Part shown: positions 1-8,452 of the stretch, one piece after another | Numbering within the stretch: the first letter of the stretch is position 1 | How the letters are laid out: each line of letters begins with the position of its first letter | From: Symbiobacterium terraclitae | GTDB lineage: Bacteria; Bacillota; Sulfobacillia; Symbiobacteriales; Symbiobacteriaceae | Length of the DNA stretch: 50,198 nt | Assembly: GCF_017874315.1 (NCBI RefSeq) | Contig: NZ_JAGGLG010000033.1 | Location: forward strand, 1 to 50,198 | Direction: 5' to 3' | Translations under genes and position numbers: made by a program | The notes under the pieces: model-generated | Seen by the model: only the letters and a program-made list of their open reading frames with translations | Database searches by the model: none | Told to the model about the DNA's origin: nothing

Positions 1-14
1 ACTCTCCGTTGAAA
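1..14 (-). rRNA. rrs: 16S rRNA, 5' end only (cut by window edge)
   Basis: Read on the minus strand, the window ends ...TTTTCAACGGAGAGT, which is how Gram-positive 16S rRNA begins (the next bases would be TTGATCCTGGCTCAG, outside the window). It lies directly downstream of a typical rRNA leader (AACCTTGAAAACTAGACAG, 67-85 region) and three tandem promoters. The exact mature 5' end cannot be fixed from sequence; about 10-15 bases are inside. Confidence 0.8.
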
Positions 15-118
15 AGTTTGCTTGGCTCCCTTGGAGTCGTCGACTCGCAGGCTTCCCTCTCTGCACTGTCTAGTTTTCAAGGTTCGAGATCTCGCCGCCG
101 TCAGGCGACAGCTTTTAT

Positions 119-147
119 ATCTTAGCAGGTTCGCCGTCCGCCGTCAA
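119..147 (-). promoter_or_regulatory. rRNA promoter P2 (closest to 16S)
   Basis: Minus strand -35 TTGACG (142-147), 17-bp spacer, -10 TAAGAT (119-124), followed by an AT-rich start region. It sits about 105 bp before the 16S 5' end. A hairpin of the form GTCGCC-TGAC-GGCGGC follows it. Confidence 0.85.
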
Positions 148-194
148 CCGCCCAGATGATGGGCTTTCCGTCGTCTCCGGCTCGGCAAGAGATG

Positions 195-223
195 AGTCTA
201 TCACCCTCGCCGCCCCCCGTCAA
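195..223 (-). promoter_or_regulatory. rRNA promoter P1 (middle)
   Basis: Minus strand -35 TTGACG (218-223), 17-bp spacer, -10 TAGACT (195-200). The -35 and its flanks (GGTTGACGG) are the same as in P2, 76 bp downstream, so the two promoters look duplicated. Confidence 0.8.
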
Positions 224-296
224 CCATCCAGTTGCTGGGGGTTCGAACCCGCCCCGCCGCTGGAAGCTCGCTTCCGGATTCCGTGGCGGCTTGAGC

Positions 297-326
297 ATAG
301 TACCATAGCCGCGGCGGACCTTGCAA
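297..326 (-). promoter_or_regulatory. rRNA promoter P0 (distal)
   Basis: Minus strand -35 TTGCAA (321-326), 18-bp spacer, -10 TACTAT (297-302). It begins only 29 bp after the stop of the preceding permease gene. A weaker match than P1 and P2, but it continues the tandem array. Confidence 0.6.
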
Positions 327-355
327 GCCTCTCTGCGTGTCCTACAATTGCTACT

Positions 356-1306
356 TCACCGGGTCAGCCGCGGGTCCAACGCATCGCGCAGACCCTCGCC
401 CACCAGGTTGATGGCGAGGACGGCGATGAAGATCATCAGGCCCGGCGGCAGCCAGATCCACGGCTGCAGCAACAGCACCTTCAATGAAATCGCGGCCGAG
501 AGCATGTTGCCCCAGGACGGCGTCGGCTGCTGAACCCCGAAGCCCAGGAACGAGAGGCCCGCCTCGCTGAGGATCGCCGTGCCCACGCCCAGCGTGGCGG
601 CCACCACGATCGGCGCCAGGGCGTTGGGGAGGATGTGGCGGAAGATGATCCGCGCGTCCCGGGCGCCGACGGCCCGGGCGGCGGCGACGTACTCCCGGCT
701 GCGCAGGGTGAGGAACTCGCCCCGCACCAGGCGGCAGATGCCCGTCCAGCCCAAAAGGCCGATGACGATCATCGTGTTGTAGACCGACGGCCGGAGGGCC
801 GCGGCCATGGTGAGCGCCAGCGGGAAGAACGGGACCACCATCACCACGTCGGTGATGCGCATGATCACGCCGTCGACCACGCCGCCGTAGTAGCCGGCCA
901 CCGCGCCCAGCACCACGCCGATGGCCGTGTAGATCGCCACCGCCACCAGCCCGACCGTCAGCGAGATCCGCCCGCCGTAGAGCAGGCGGGTGTAAATGTC
1001 CCGGCCCAGTTCGTCGGTGCCCAGCCAGTGGGTCCGCGAGGGCGGCTGCTCGGCAGCCCGCACATCCGGCAGGTCGCGGTCGTGCCAGGTCAGTTGGGGC
1101 GCAAAGGCCGAGGCGAGCACCAGGACGATTAAGATGCAAAGACCCAACATCGCCCGCCGGTTCGCGCGGAACCGGCGCCACGCGCCGCCGTACGGCGCCG
1201 TCTCCGGATCCAGCACCGCCCTGCTGAACCGCCCCGACGGCCGGGTGCGCGCTGACGGCCTCCGCACGGCCCGCTCGGACAGGGTCCCGCGCGCGCCCAG
1301 TGTCAT
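356..1306 (-). CDS. Oligopeptide/dipeptide ABC transporter permease (OppC/DppC type)
   Basis: Inner-membrane subunit of a peptide- or nickel-type ABC importer. A long basic N-terminus precedes the first membrane segment (RAMLGLCILIVLVLASAFAP). The OppC-type motif LGTDELGRDIYTRLLYGGR follows it, and the EAA loop that contacts the ATPase is visible as YVAAARAVGARDARIIFRHI. The C-terminus ends ...LRDALDPRLTR, typical of the family. I chose the ATG at 1306 because GGGGGAGGGAGAGGGG lies just before it; an upstream in-frame GTG at 1336 has no ribosome site. It is the last gene of a three-gene unit (binding lipoprotein, OppB, OppC). No OppD/OppF ATPase is encoded here, so ATPases must come from elsewhere. 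The substrate cannot be told from sequence. Confidence 0.93.
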   Translation of the reverse strand: MTLGARGTLSERAVRRPSARTRPSGRFSRAVLDPETAPYGGAWRRFRANRRAMLGLCILIVLVLASAFAPQLTWHDRDLPDVRAAEQPPSRTHWLGTDELGRDIYTRLLYGGRISLTVGLVAVAIYTAIGVVLGAVAGYYGGVVDGVIMRITDVVMVVPFFPLALTMAAALRPSVYNTMIVIGLLGWTGICRLVRGEFLTLRSREYVAAARAVGARDARIIFRHILPNALAPIVVAATLGVGTAILSEAGLSFLGFGVQQPTPSWGNMLSAAISLKVLLLQPWIWLPPGLMIFIAVLAINLVGEGLRDALDPRLTR

Positions 1307-1338
1307 CCCCTCTCCCTCCCCCGCAGGGACCTGCACAG

Positions 1339-2304
1339 CTACTCGAACCGGACCCGGGGGTCGACGGCGGCGTAGCCGATGTCGGCCAGCAGGCTGCCCA
1401 GCAGCGTCAGCCCGGCGAACATCAGGTTCAGGGCCATCAGCACCGGGTAGTCCCGCTCCAGCAGGGCCGTGTAGGTCAGCCGTCCGATGCCCGGCCAGAG
1501 GAAGATCGACTCGGTGATGATGGCGCCGCCCAGGATGCCGGGCAGGTTGAGGCCCAGCAGGGTCACCACCGGGATCAGGGCGTTGCGCAGGGCGTGCCTG
1601 TACAGCACCACGCGCTCCGGCAGCCCCTTGGCCCGGGCGGTGCGCAGGTAGTCCTGCTGCAGCACCTCCAGCAGGGCGGCGCGCACGTGGCTCATCAGCC
1701 CGGCGATGCTGGTGACGCCCAGGGCCGTCGCGGGCAGGATCAGGTGGCGGGCGGCGTCCAGGAACAGCGGCAGCCCGGTCAGCTGGGTGCCCGGGGTGGT
1801 GAAGCCGGCCGACGGCAGGATCTGCAGCCCGCCCAGCGAGAGCCAGCGCAGGAGCAGCAGGCCGAAGAAAAAGGCGGGGATGGCCAGGCCGCCCAGGGCG
1901 ACCGCGGTCACGGCCGTATCGACCCAGGTCCCCCGGCGGACTGCCGCCAGGATGCCGAAGGGGATGCCCGCCAGCAGCGCGATGGACTCGGCGGTCACGC
2001 CCAGCGCGAGGCTGGGCCCCAGCCGGTCGCCGATCAGCTCGGCGACGGGGACGCGGAAGCGGATGGAGGTGCCCAGGTCGCCCCGCAGGGCGTTGGACAG
2101 CCAGCGCCAGTACTGCTGCGGCAGCGGGCAGTCCAGGCAGTGGCGCTGACGCAGTTCGGCCACCTTAACCGGGTCCATGCGCGGGTCGATCAGCCCGCTG
2201 TACGGGTCGCCCGGCGCCAGCCGGATCACGGCGAAGATCAGGAGCGAGGCGCCCAGCAGCATCGGCAGCAGCTGCGCCAGGCGCCGCACGACGAAGCCTG
2301 CCAC
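1339..2304 (-). CDS. Oligopeptide/dipeptide ABC transporter permease (OppB/DppB type)
   Basis: Partner permease of the downstream OppC-like protein. It opens MAGFVVRRLAQLLPMLLGAS, the classic OppB start, with RLAPGDPYSGL next (family motif around APGDP). The EAA loop reads YLRTARAKGLPERVVLYRHA. About six membrane segments are seen and it ends AAVDPRVRFE. The start is GTG at 2304 behind GGGGAGGGAC. The gene lies 24 bp after the binding-protein stop, so the three genes are probably one transcript. A cysteine pair (HCLDC, about residues 55-59) in the external loop is unusual. Family assignment is secure; substrate unknown. Confidence 0.93.
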   Translation of the reverse strand: MAGFVVRRLAQLLPMLLGASLLIFAVIRLAPGDPYSGLIDPRMDPVKVAELRQRHCLDCPLPQQYWRWLSNALRGDLGTSIRFRVPVAELIGDRLGPSLALGVTAESIALLAGIPFGILAAVRRGTWVDTAVTAVALGGLAIPAFFFGLLLLRWLSLGGLQILPSAGFTTPGTQLTGLPLFLDAARHLILPATALGVTSIAGLMSHVRAALLEVLQQDYLRTARAKGLPERVVLYRHALRNALIPVVTLLGLNLPGILGGAIITESIFLWPGIGRLTYTALLERDYPVLMALNLMFAGLTLLGSLLADIGYAAVDPRVRFE

Positions 2305-2328
2305 CGCCTGTCCCTCCCCGGGGTGTGG

Positions 2329-4107
2329 TCAGCGGCGCTCCTCCGGAATCCAGAGCTCCCAGATGTTCCAGAGGGCGCCCCGGGCGTCCGGCCTGAGGCC
2401 GCGCACCCGGTCGAGCCGCACCGCCTCGATCTGGTCCTGGCTGTAGAGGAAGATCACGGGCAGCTCCTCCGCCAGCAGCCGGGCCCACTCCCGGTAGACG
2501 GGGCGCCGCTCGGCCGGGTCCAGGAGCCGGGCGCCGGTGCGCAGCAGCGCCGCGCTCCGCTCGTTCCGCCAGCCGGTCGCTCCGCCCCAGCGGCTGTCGG
2601 GGTCGAAGACCGGACCCGGGTCGGGGTCGAGCCCCACGCCCCAGCCCATGAGCCAGGCATCGGCCTGCCTGCCCCGGAAGACCATGTCGGCCAGCGTGGC
2701 GAACTCCATCATCTGCAGGTCGACGCGGATGCCCACCGCCTTCAGGTCCGCCTGGATCAGCGGGGCCGTGGCGGCCCGCACGGCGTTGCCGGAGGGGTAG
2801 AGCAGGGTGAACCGGAACGGGCGTCCCGCCCTCACCAGGTAGCCCTCGGCGTCCCGCTCGGTCCAGCCCGCCTCGGCCAGCAGGCGGGCCGCCGCGGCCG
2901 GGTCGTGCCGGCGGGGCGGGACCGCCTCGGGGTCGTGGTACGGGTGGCCGTAGGGCAGGTGGCTCTCCACCAGCCGGCCGTGGCCCTTCAGCAGGTGGTC
3001 GACGATGGCCTGCCGGTCGATGGCCAGCAGGATCGCCTGCCGCACCCGCCGGTCGGCGAAGAGCGGGTTCCGATGGTTCAGCCCCATGTACTGGTAGCCC
3101 AGGTCGGGGCGGGTGAAGAGTCCGATGTTGGGGTCGCCCTCCACCAGCACCACGTCGGACGGCTTCATGGGGACGTAGTCGAGCTCGCCCGCCTTCAGCT
3201 GCCCGATGGCCACGTCCTGGTTGGCGATGCGGTAGATGATGCGCTCGATGCGGGGCCGGCCCCGGTGGTAGCCCTCGTGCCGCTCCAGCTCCACGTACTG
3301 GTCGGGCACATACCGGACGAACCGGTACGGCCCGGTGCCCACCGGGCAGCGGGTGTCGGGGTGCTCGCCCAGTTCGCCCGCGGGGAAGCCGGCGAAGCGG
3401 TGCGCGGGGAGCAGCGGTACGGCCAGGTTCTGCAGCAGCGGGGCGTGGGGCGCATCGGCGGTGAAGACGACGGTGTGGTCGTCCACGGCGCGGACGGCCA
3501 GGCGCCCGTCCCCCTCCAGCCAGGCCTGCCAGCCCTCCCGCCTGCGGGCCGCCGCCTCCTCCGGCGAGATGCGCCCGGCGGCCTGCGCGGCCGCCACCTG
3601 CGCCCGTTGGGCCAGCATCCGCTCGACCCCGCGCAGGGCGGCGTACTCGCCCGTCAGCACCCCCGGATAGTCGGGGTGCAGGATCGTCTGGAAGGTGAAG
3701 ACCACGTCACGGGCGGTGAAGGGGTGGCCATCGTGCCAGGTGACGTCCCGCCGGAGCCGGAAAGTGTACTCGCGGTGGTCAGGCGACACGGTGAAGGACT
3801 CGCAGAGGTCGCAGACCAGGTCCAGCCGCTCGTCGCGGGTGAGCAGGCCTGCGAAGACCAGGCCGACGATGCTGGCGTCGTAGCCGTCTTCCATCAGGAT
3901 CGGGTTGAAGACGCCCCTGGGCGCCGAGAACATCGAGAGGTAGAGGGTGCCGCCGTCCACCGGTTGCTCGCGGGTGCCGCCGGAGGAGACCCCCGGCGCC
4001 GTCTCCGGCGAGCCAGGGCGGGGCGTCCCGGGGAACAGGGGCAGGGAACATCCCGACAGCAGGAGGATGAGCTGTGCGATGAGCACAGTGCGATACCGAA
4101 CACACAT
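2329..4107 (-). CDS. Peptide-type ABC transporter substrate-binding lipoprotein (SBP family 5)
   Basis: Extracellular solute-binding protein of the OppA/DppA class, 592 residues, anchored as a lipoprotein. The signal ends in LLSGC, with the modified cysteine at residue 20. Family marks include the ALGTLY-like opening GGTLYLSMFSAP, FRLRRDVTWHDGHPFTARDVVFTF near residue 125, NHRNPLFADRRVRQAILLAIDRQ, and a late PDSRWGGATGWRN. The true start is the ATG at 4107, preceded by CCGGAGGTCACCC; the open frame runs 378 bp further upstream but there it has no coding character. A Pro/Gly/Thr-rich linker follows the lipid anchor. It is first in an operon with the OppB and OppC proteins. Confidence 0.92.
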   Translation of the reverse strand: MCVRYRTVLIAQLILLLSGCSLPLFPGTPRPGSPETAPGVSSGGTREQPVDGGTLYLSMFSAPRGVFNPILMEDGYDASIVGLVFAGLLTRDERLDLVCDLCESFTVSPDHREYTFRLRRDVTWHDGHPFTARDVVFTFQTILHPDYPGVLTGEYAALRGVERMLAQRAQVAAAQAAGRISPEEAAARRREGWQAWLEGDGRLAVRAVDDHTVVFTADAPHAPLLQNLAVPLLPAHRFAGFPAGELGEHPDTRCPVGTGPYRFVRYVPDQYVELERHEGYHRGRPRIERIIYRIANQDVAIGQLKAGELDYVPMKPSDVVLVEGDPNIGLFTRPDLGYQYMGLNHRNPLFADRRVRQAILLAIDRQAIVDHLLKGHGRLVESHLPYGHPYHDPEAVPPRRHDPAAAARLLAEAGWTERDAEGYLVRAGRPFRFTLLYPSGNAVRAATAPLIQADLKAVGIRVDLQMMEFATLADMVFRGRQADAWLMGWGVGLDPDPGPVFDPDSRWGGATGWRNERSAALLRTGARLLDPAERRPVYREWARLLAEELPVIFLYSQDQIEAVRLDRVRGLRPDARGALWNIWELWIPEERR

Positions 4108-4250
4108 GGGTGACCTCCGGTAGAAGCCCCCGGGACAGCCCCTCATAAGCAGATGCGCGGACTGGCGCGAATATGCCTGGGGCCGCCGCGGGGCGCGTTG
4201 CAGGTGCGGGCGGAGCCGCACCCGACTGGGGCTAGTATTCCCACCAGAGG

Positions 4251-4282
4251 AAAGGGCCGCCGTCACTGCGACGGCGGCCCTT
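4251..4282 (-). terminator. Terminator after the PIG-L deacetylase gene
   Basis: A 13-bp perfect stem, AAGGGCCGCCGTC with GACGGCGGCCCTT, around a 5-base loop. On the minus strand it is followed by TTTCC. It lies 11 bp past the stop of the deacetylase gene. Confidence 0.7.
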
Positions 4283-4292
4283 GGGACTGGCC

Positions 4293-6857
4293 CTACTTGG
4301 CCGGCGTGATCAGGTTCGCGAAGATCCGGAAGGCGCCGGGCACCCGCTGCTCCAACTGGTAGTACAGGATCAGGCTGGTGTAGATGTAGCGGCCCTCGCC
4401 GTACCGGGCGACCAGCAGGCTGCCGTTCAGCGGCTCCTCGCCCGGATCGTTCATCGAGAGCAGCGGCGTGAACTCGGGCGCCCACTCCGACGGGAAGTAG
4501 AGGCCGCGGTCCTTCACCCAGCCCTGCCAGTCGGACTCGCCGATCCGGTTCGGCGTCGTCAGCACCGGGTGGTCGGGCACGAGCACGCGCACCTCGGACG
4601 CCTCGTCGGTCACCCGCCAGTCGAAGGACGGGCTGCCGATCTTCAGGTAGTACGGGGCGGTGGTCTCGGCGTTCCAGTTGTCGCCGGGCTGGTGATATTG
4701 GACGACCAGGTTGCCGCCGGCCTTCACGTACTCCAGCAGGCGGCTGTTGGCGGCGGCCAGGTCGGGCCGGGTCCGGTAGGCGCGGATGCCCACCACGATC
4801 GTGTCGTACACCGACAGGTCGCCGAACGCCAGGGTGTCGGCGTCGAGCAGCTCGACGTTTACGCCCATCAGCCGCAGGGCCGCCGGCACGCTGTCGGCGC
4901 CGCCGGAGACGTAGCCCACCCGCAGGTTCTCGTCCACCGCCACCGGGAAGGCCTGCACGTCGACCACGGCGGGCCTCACGATGTAGGTCCGGCCGATGTG
5001 CTCGTACTGGATCACCTGCACGGACCGGTCAGACTCCGCGTTCCCCCGGGCCTCGAAGCCGATCTGGTACCGGCCGGCCGCCAGGCCCTCGGGAGCGGTC
5101 ACGGTGAAGGTCGCCGCCTGGACCTCGCCCTTGCGCGCGAAGGTCAGGTGCTTGAAGGCGGGGGTAGCCTGCCAGCCCTCGGGGAGGACTGGGAAGATGT
5201 TGGTGCTCGTCGCCCCGGCCTTGTTGTTGGTGACCGCGACGTTGATGGTGATGGCGCCGGGCCGCTCCAGGTTGTAGACCACGCCGTCGGGCTCGGTGCG
5301 GATGGCCACGTCGGGCAGAACGGCCACCAGCTGCTCAGGCTCCACGGTGACCCGGGCCGGCACGCCGTCCACGGCAAACCGGACCACGCCCGTGAGCGCC
5401 GGCGGGTGATAGGGGTCGAAGTAGTCGGCGTGGCTGGGCACCGTCACGCTGAACCGGGCCGTGGCGGTGCGGTTGTAGCTGAGGTCCACCCCGGCCGCTT
5501 CCGAGACGGCGGTTACGCGCCAGCCCCTCGGCGCCTCCAGCGACAGGGTCACGTCCTCCACCGGCACCTGGCCGCCCTGGTAGGCGGTCAGCGTGAAGGT
5601 GGCGGAAGCGCCCCGGGTCAGCTCGTACTGGTCGGCCTTCAGGCGGACCACCAGCAGCGCGGCCTGGGCGAGGGCCTTCTGCAGCTGCTCCTCCTTGACC
5701 GCCAGGCGGAAGTCGATATCGTAGCCCAGCTCGTCCTCGAGGCCGATCTTCTCCGCCACCAGCTCCCTGGCCTTGCGCACGCCCACCAGCGCGTCCCGCA
5801 GGGCCTTGGCGACGGCGTCGTTCTTCGGATAGGCCGCCAGGGCGGCGTCGATGTGGCCCTGGACCTCCTTGAGCGCCGCGGCCAGCTCCTGATCGCTCAC
5901 AAGACCGGCAAGGTCGCCCACCGTCTGCGGCAGCCCGTCAAACAGCGAGCTCTCCTGGGCGTCGGCCGGCACGACCGAGGCCGCGAGGTGGTACGCCTGC
6001 TCCGACGGCCCCTCGGGCACGATCTGGCCCATGCCCTGGCTCTTGTGGTAGAAGCGCGACTCCTCGCCCAGCTGGACGTAGGAGGCGCCCAGGACCGGAT
6101 CGTACTCGCCCACCGGGACGGTCACGTTGGCCGTGAGGCTCTCCGTGTCGGCGTAGACCCCGCCGCCGCCGGACTCAGCCGGGAGGTAGAGCTTCTTGAT
6201 CTGCCACGGGCGCAGCCCCTCGGCCAGGTGCTCGGGGAAGACCTCGGGGTCGGCGGCCTTCTCGAAGGCCTCCATGGTCAGGACGGTGATCGCACGGTGA
6301 TGCCCGTGCTGGCCGTGGCTGTTGAGGAAGGAGGGCATCACCACGTCGGGCCGGGTCTGCCGCACCACGCGGATGAGCCGCTCCAGCGCGACCTCGTGGC
6401 CCCACTTCTCCAGCGTCTCCTCCGGGTTCTTGGAGAAGCCGAAGTCCCAGATGTCGTCGCCGATCACCTGCCCCAGGAAGTAGAGCTCGACGTTGGAGGC
6501 CGCGGAGGCCTCCTGCAGCTCGCGCGTGCGCACCACGCCCAGGGAGTGCTCGTACTCGGTGCCGATGGCGTTCTGGCCGCCCTCGCCGCGGTTGGCGATG
6601 AGGCTGATCGTGCGTGCACCGACCTTGCGGGACATGTAAGCGAGGACGGCGCTCCGCTCGTCGTCGGGGTGCGCCCCGGTGTTCATGAAGGTGTTGACGG
6701 ACTTGAGCGGCGTCAGGGCGTTCCAGAGCGCCACCGTCGCCCGCTCGGCAGCGTACGCCTGCTGCGGCTGTACCGTCAGGGCAGCCCCCACAAGCAGCGC
6801 CAGCGAAACCACCACAGAGACCAGACGTCTACCCCATCTTGCCATGCTGCCAGACAT
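4293..6857 (-). CDS. Secreted PIG-L/LmbE-type deacetylase with NEW3-like and C-terminal GATase-like regions
   Basis: Exported 854-residue protein. A Sec signal peptide ends at AYA (about 36). The N-terminal domain is a PIG-L/LmbE zinc de-N-acetylase: the metal motif GAHPDDE is at residues 61-67 and the second histidine motif HGHH at about 184-187. A helical linker (about 330-400) follows. Then come beta-rich regions resembling NPCBM-associated NEW3 domains (YNRTATARFSVTVPS; TVTAPEGLAAGRYQIGFEARG). The C-terminal 200 residues look like a class I amidotransferase/ThuA fold (DTIVVGIRAYRTRPDL; GGNLVVQYHQPGDN). The likely substrate is an N-acetylated sugar or glycan outside the cell, but this is inference. 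Start ATG 6857 follows GGGGGAG. It stands alone between two terminators. Confidence 0.85.
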   Translation of the reverse strand: MSGSMARWGRRLVSVVVSLALLVGAALTVQPQQAYAAERATVALWNALTPLKSVNTFMNTGAHPDDERSAVLAYMSRKVGARTISLIANRGEGGQNAIGTEYEHSLGVVRTRELQEASAASNVELYFLGQVIGDDIWDFGFSKNPEETLEKWGHEVALERLIRVVRQTRPDVVMPSFLNSHGQHGHHRAITVLTMEAFEKAADPEVFPEHLAEGLRPWQIKKLYLPAESGGGGVYADTESLTANVTVPVGEYDPVLGASYVQLGEESRFYHKSQGMGQIVPEGPSEQAYHLAASVVPADAQESSLFDGLPQTVGDLAGLVSDQELAAALKEVQGHIDAALAAYPKNDAVAKALRDALVGVRKARELVAEKIGLEDELGYDIDFRLAVKEEQLQKALAQAALLVVRLKADQYELTRGASATFTLTAYQGGQVPVEDVTLSLEAPRGWRVTAVSEAAGVDLSYNRTATARFSVTVPSHADYFDPYHPPALTGVVRFAVDGVPARVTVEPEQLVAVLPDVAIRTEPDGVVYNLERPGAITINVAVTNNKAGATSTNIFPVLPEGWQATPAFKHLTFARKGEVQAATFTVTAPEGLAAGRYQIGFEARGNAESDRSVQVIQYEHIGRTYIVRPAVVDVQAFPVAVDENLRVGYVSGGADSVPAALRLMGVNVELLDADTLAFGDLSVYDTIVVGIRAYRTRPDLAAANSRLLEYVKAGGNLVVQYHQPGDNWNAETTAPYYLKIGSPSFDWRVTDEASEVRVLVPDHPVLTTPNRIGESDWQGWVKDRGLYFPSEWAPEFTPLLSMNDPGEEPLNGSLLVARYGEGRYIYTSLILYYQLEQRVPGAFRIFANLITPAK

Positions 6858-7044
6858 CTTGGGTCACTCCCCCTTACCCTTGCTGTTTTGGTCTCCTCAC
6901 TCGATCCGCGGACACCCTGGACTCGGCCATCACCTCCCTCGCCGGAGAGCACGCCCGCCAGAACCGGCGCCGCGCCCTGCGGCCTGCGGTCGCCGCCGCG
7001 CGGCCCCGCTGGCCCCGCCGTGCTCCCCGATGGAACGGAAAGCA

Positions 7045-7101
7045 AAACGCACCCTCTTGCATCCGAATAATCCGGCGATTGTTCGGAGAGTGGGTGCGTT
7101 T
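7045..7101. repeat. Two-tier hairpin in the 6858-7196 intergenic gap
   Basis: The outer stem is AAACGCACCC (7045-7054) with GGGTGCGTTT (7092-7101). The inner stem is CCGAATAATC (7063-7072) with GATTGTTCGG (7077-7086), one mismatch. On the minus strand the outer stem is followed by TGCTTT, so it could end or attenuate transcription coming from the binding-protein gene at 7197. I see no gene in the 339-bp gap. Confidence 0.5.
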
Positions 7102-7149
7102 CTGCTGCTGCATGTACAGGTGGGACTCAGGTTGGTCGGACCTGTGCTC

Positions 7150-7187
7150 CCCCGGCGCGGGCGGCGTTCAGGCCGCCCGCGCCGGGG
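7150..7187 (-). terminator. GC-rich hairpin after the 7197-8339 gene
   Basis: A 16-bp perfect stem, CCCCGGCGCGGGCGGC with its complement, and a 6-base loop, 10 bp after the stop codon. No U-run follows, so it may be a stability hairpin rather than a full terminator. Confidence 0.55.
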
Positions 7188-7196
7188 CGCTGCGCA

Positions 7197-8339
7197 CTAC
7201 TTGCCCTTGCCCTTGATGTTCTCGTCCCAGTAGCCGATCCACTCGGCTTCCTTCTCGGCCATGACGTCCCACTGCAGGTCCATGGCCTTCAGCTTCGGGG
7301 TCAGCTCCTTCAGCCAGCCGGGCTGCAGCGACTCGTCGAGGGCGATGGCCGGGATCTGGAACCGGGAGGCCGACAGCTCCGCCTGAACCTCCTCGCTGAA
7401 GAGCAGGTTCAGGAACTTCTCGGCGGCCTGCGGGTGCTTGGCGCCGGCGATCATGCCCACGCCGTCCACCAGGATCGGCACGCCGCTCTCAGGGATGATG
7501 TACCCGAAGGGCATGCCCTCCTGCTCCGCCTGGATCAGCACGTCCTGCAGGTTCCAGAGGCTCAGGCTGCCCTCCTGCCGGGTGATCTTCAGGTACATGT
7601 CGGTCGGGTTGGCCGCGTACTCCTTCGTGTTGGCGTCGAGCTTCAGGAGCCACTCGTAGCCCCGGTCGGGCTTGCCGTCCTGGGCGTAGAACCGGTCGAT
7701 CATCGCGGCGTAGATGGTGCGCATGGTGCCGGAGGCCGGCACGGCACGGATGATGATCTGGTCCTTCCACTTGGGGTCGATCAGGTCATCCCAGTCCTTG
7801 GGCAGCTGGTCCGCCGGGATCATGTCCTTGTTGTACATGATGACCTCGGGCAGCAGCATCTCGCCGTACCAGTGGCCCTCGGGATCCTTGTAGCCGTCGG
7901 CGATCTTGCTGGCAAACTCGGGGTTGATCTTGGCCAGCAGCCCCTCCTTCACTGCCAGCGACAGGGCCTGCTGCGTGCCGCCCCACCAGATGTCGCCCTG
8001 GGGGTTGGCCTTCTCGGCGCGGACGCGCTCCATGATCTCCTGGGCGCCCATCGGGAGGACCTCAACCTTGCCCTTGTACTCGGGGTACTTCTCCTCGAAC
8101 TTGGCGACCATCAGGTCGATGATCGACTGGTCACGGCCGGTGTAGATGACCAGCCGCGTCTCCTCCTGAGGCGCCGGTGCAGGCGTCTGGGTCTGCGGCT
8201 GCTGGTTCTGCGGCTGCTGGTTCTGCGTCGCCGGCGGCGTCTGGCTGCCGCCCTGGTTGCCGGAACCGCCGCAGCCTGCCGCGATCAGGCCTACGGCCAG
8301 CAGGAGACCCACGAGCCTGCGGGACCACTTGGTGCTCAT
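7197..8339 (-). CDS. ABC transporter substrate-binding lipoprotein (ferric iron / AEP-type, SBP family 1)
   Basis: Periplasmic-type binding protein of the FbpA/AfuA/PhnS class, 380 residues. The lipobox is AAGC with Cys23, followed by a Gln/Pro-rich flexible linker (about 27-57). The mature domain starts RLVIYTGRDQSIIDLMVAKFEEKYP, typical of FbpA-like proteins. Further family stretches are GDIWWGGTQQAL, PKDWDDLIDPKWKDQI and MIAGAKHPQAAEKFLNLLFSEEVQ. It pairs logically with the fused permease (11102-12814) and ATPase (12814-13929) of the same cluster. Two metabolic genes lie between it and the permease, and a hairpin (8453-8471) separates it from the kinase gene. Such proteins bind iron, phosphonates, polyamines or thiamine; the metabolic neighbours favour an organic substrate. 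Confidence 0.88.
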   Translation of the reverse strand: MSTKWSRRLVGLLLAVGLIAAGCGGSGNQGGSQTPPATQNQQPQNQQPQTQTPAPAPQEETRLVIYTGRDQSIIDLMVAKFEEKYPEYKGKVEVLPMGAQEIMERVRAEKANPQGDIWWGGTQQALSLAVKEGLLAKINPEFASKIADGYKDPEGHWYGEMLLPEVIMYNKDMIPADQLPKDWDDLIDPKWKDQIIIRAVPASGTMRTIYAAMIDRFYAQDGKPDRGYEWLLKLDANTKEYAANPTDMYLKITRQEGSLSLWNLQDVLIQAEQEGMPFGYIIPESGVPILVDGVGMIAGAKHPQAAEKFLNLLFSEEVQAELSASRFQIPAIALDESLQPGWLKELTPKLKAMDLQWDVMAEKEAEWIGYWDENIKGKGK

Positions 8340-8452
8340 CGCTCAATATCCCCTTTCTTCATGCTGGAATGGTCAAGGTCAGCCGGAGAAGGTCGACACT
8401 GGTGACGGAACCGATCCACCTCCTTCCGGGTGGCGACTACAGACAAGGATGA

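Noticed and set aside
234-262. GGTTCGAACCC, which looks like a tRNA T-loop
   Set aside because: It lies between rRNA promoters P0 and P1, the T-stem has a G-G mismatch, and no acceptor, D or anticodon arms can be built around it.
1300-4113. Very long plus-strand open frame opposite the opp genes
   Set aside because: Gln/Val/His-rich translation with no ribosome site; it is the GC-skewed antisense of three clear genes. The same holds for other long frames antisense to the deacetylase, nrdJ and nuo genes.
4108-4485. Upstream extension of the binding-protein frame
   Set aside because: The lipoprotein signal starting at 4107 with a strong ribosome site fixes the start; the 126 upstream codons are Arg/Ala/Pro-rich noise.
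6874-6930. 18-codon minus-strand peptide beginning MAESRVSADRV before the deacetylase gene
   Set aside because: The GGAGG lies only two bases from the ATG and the product has no signal or family features.
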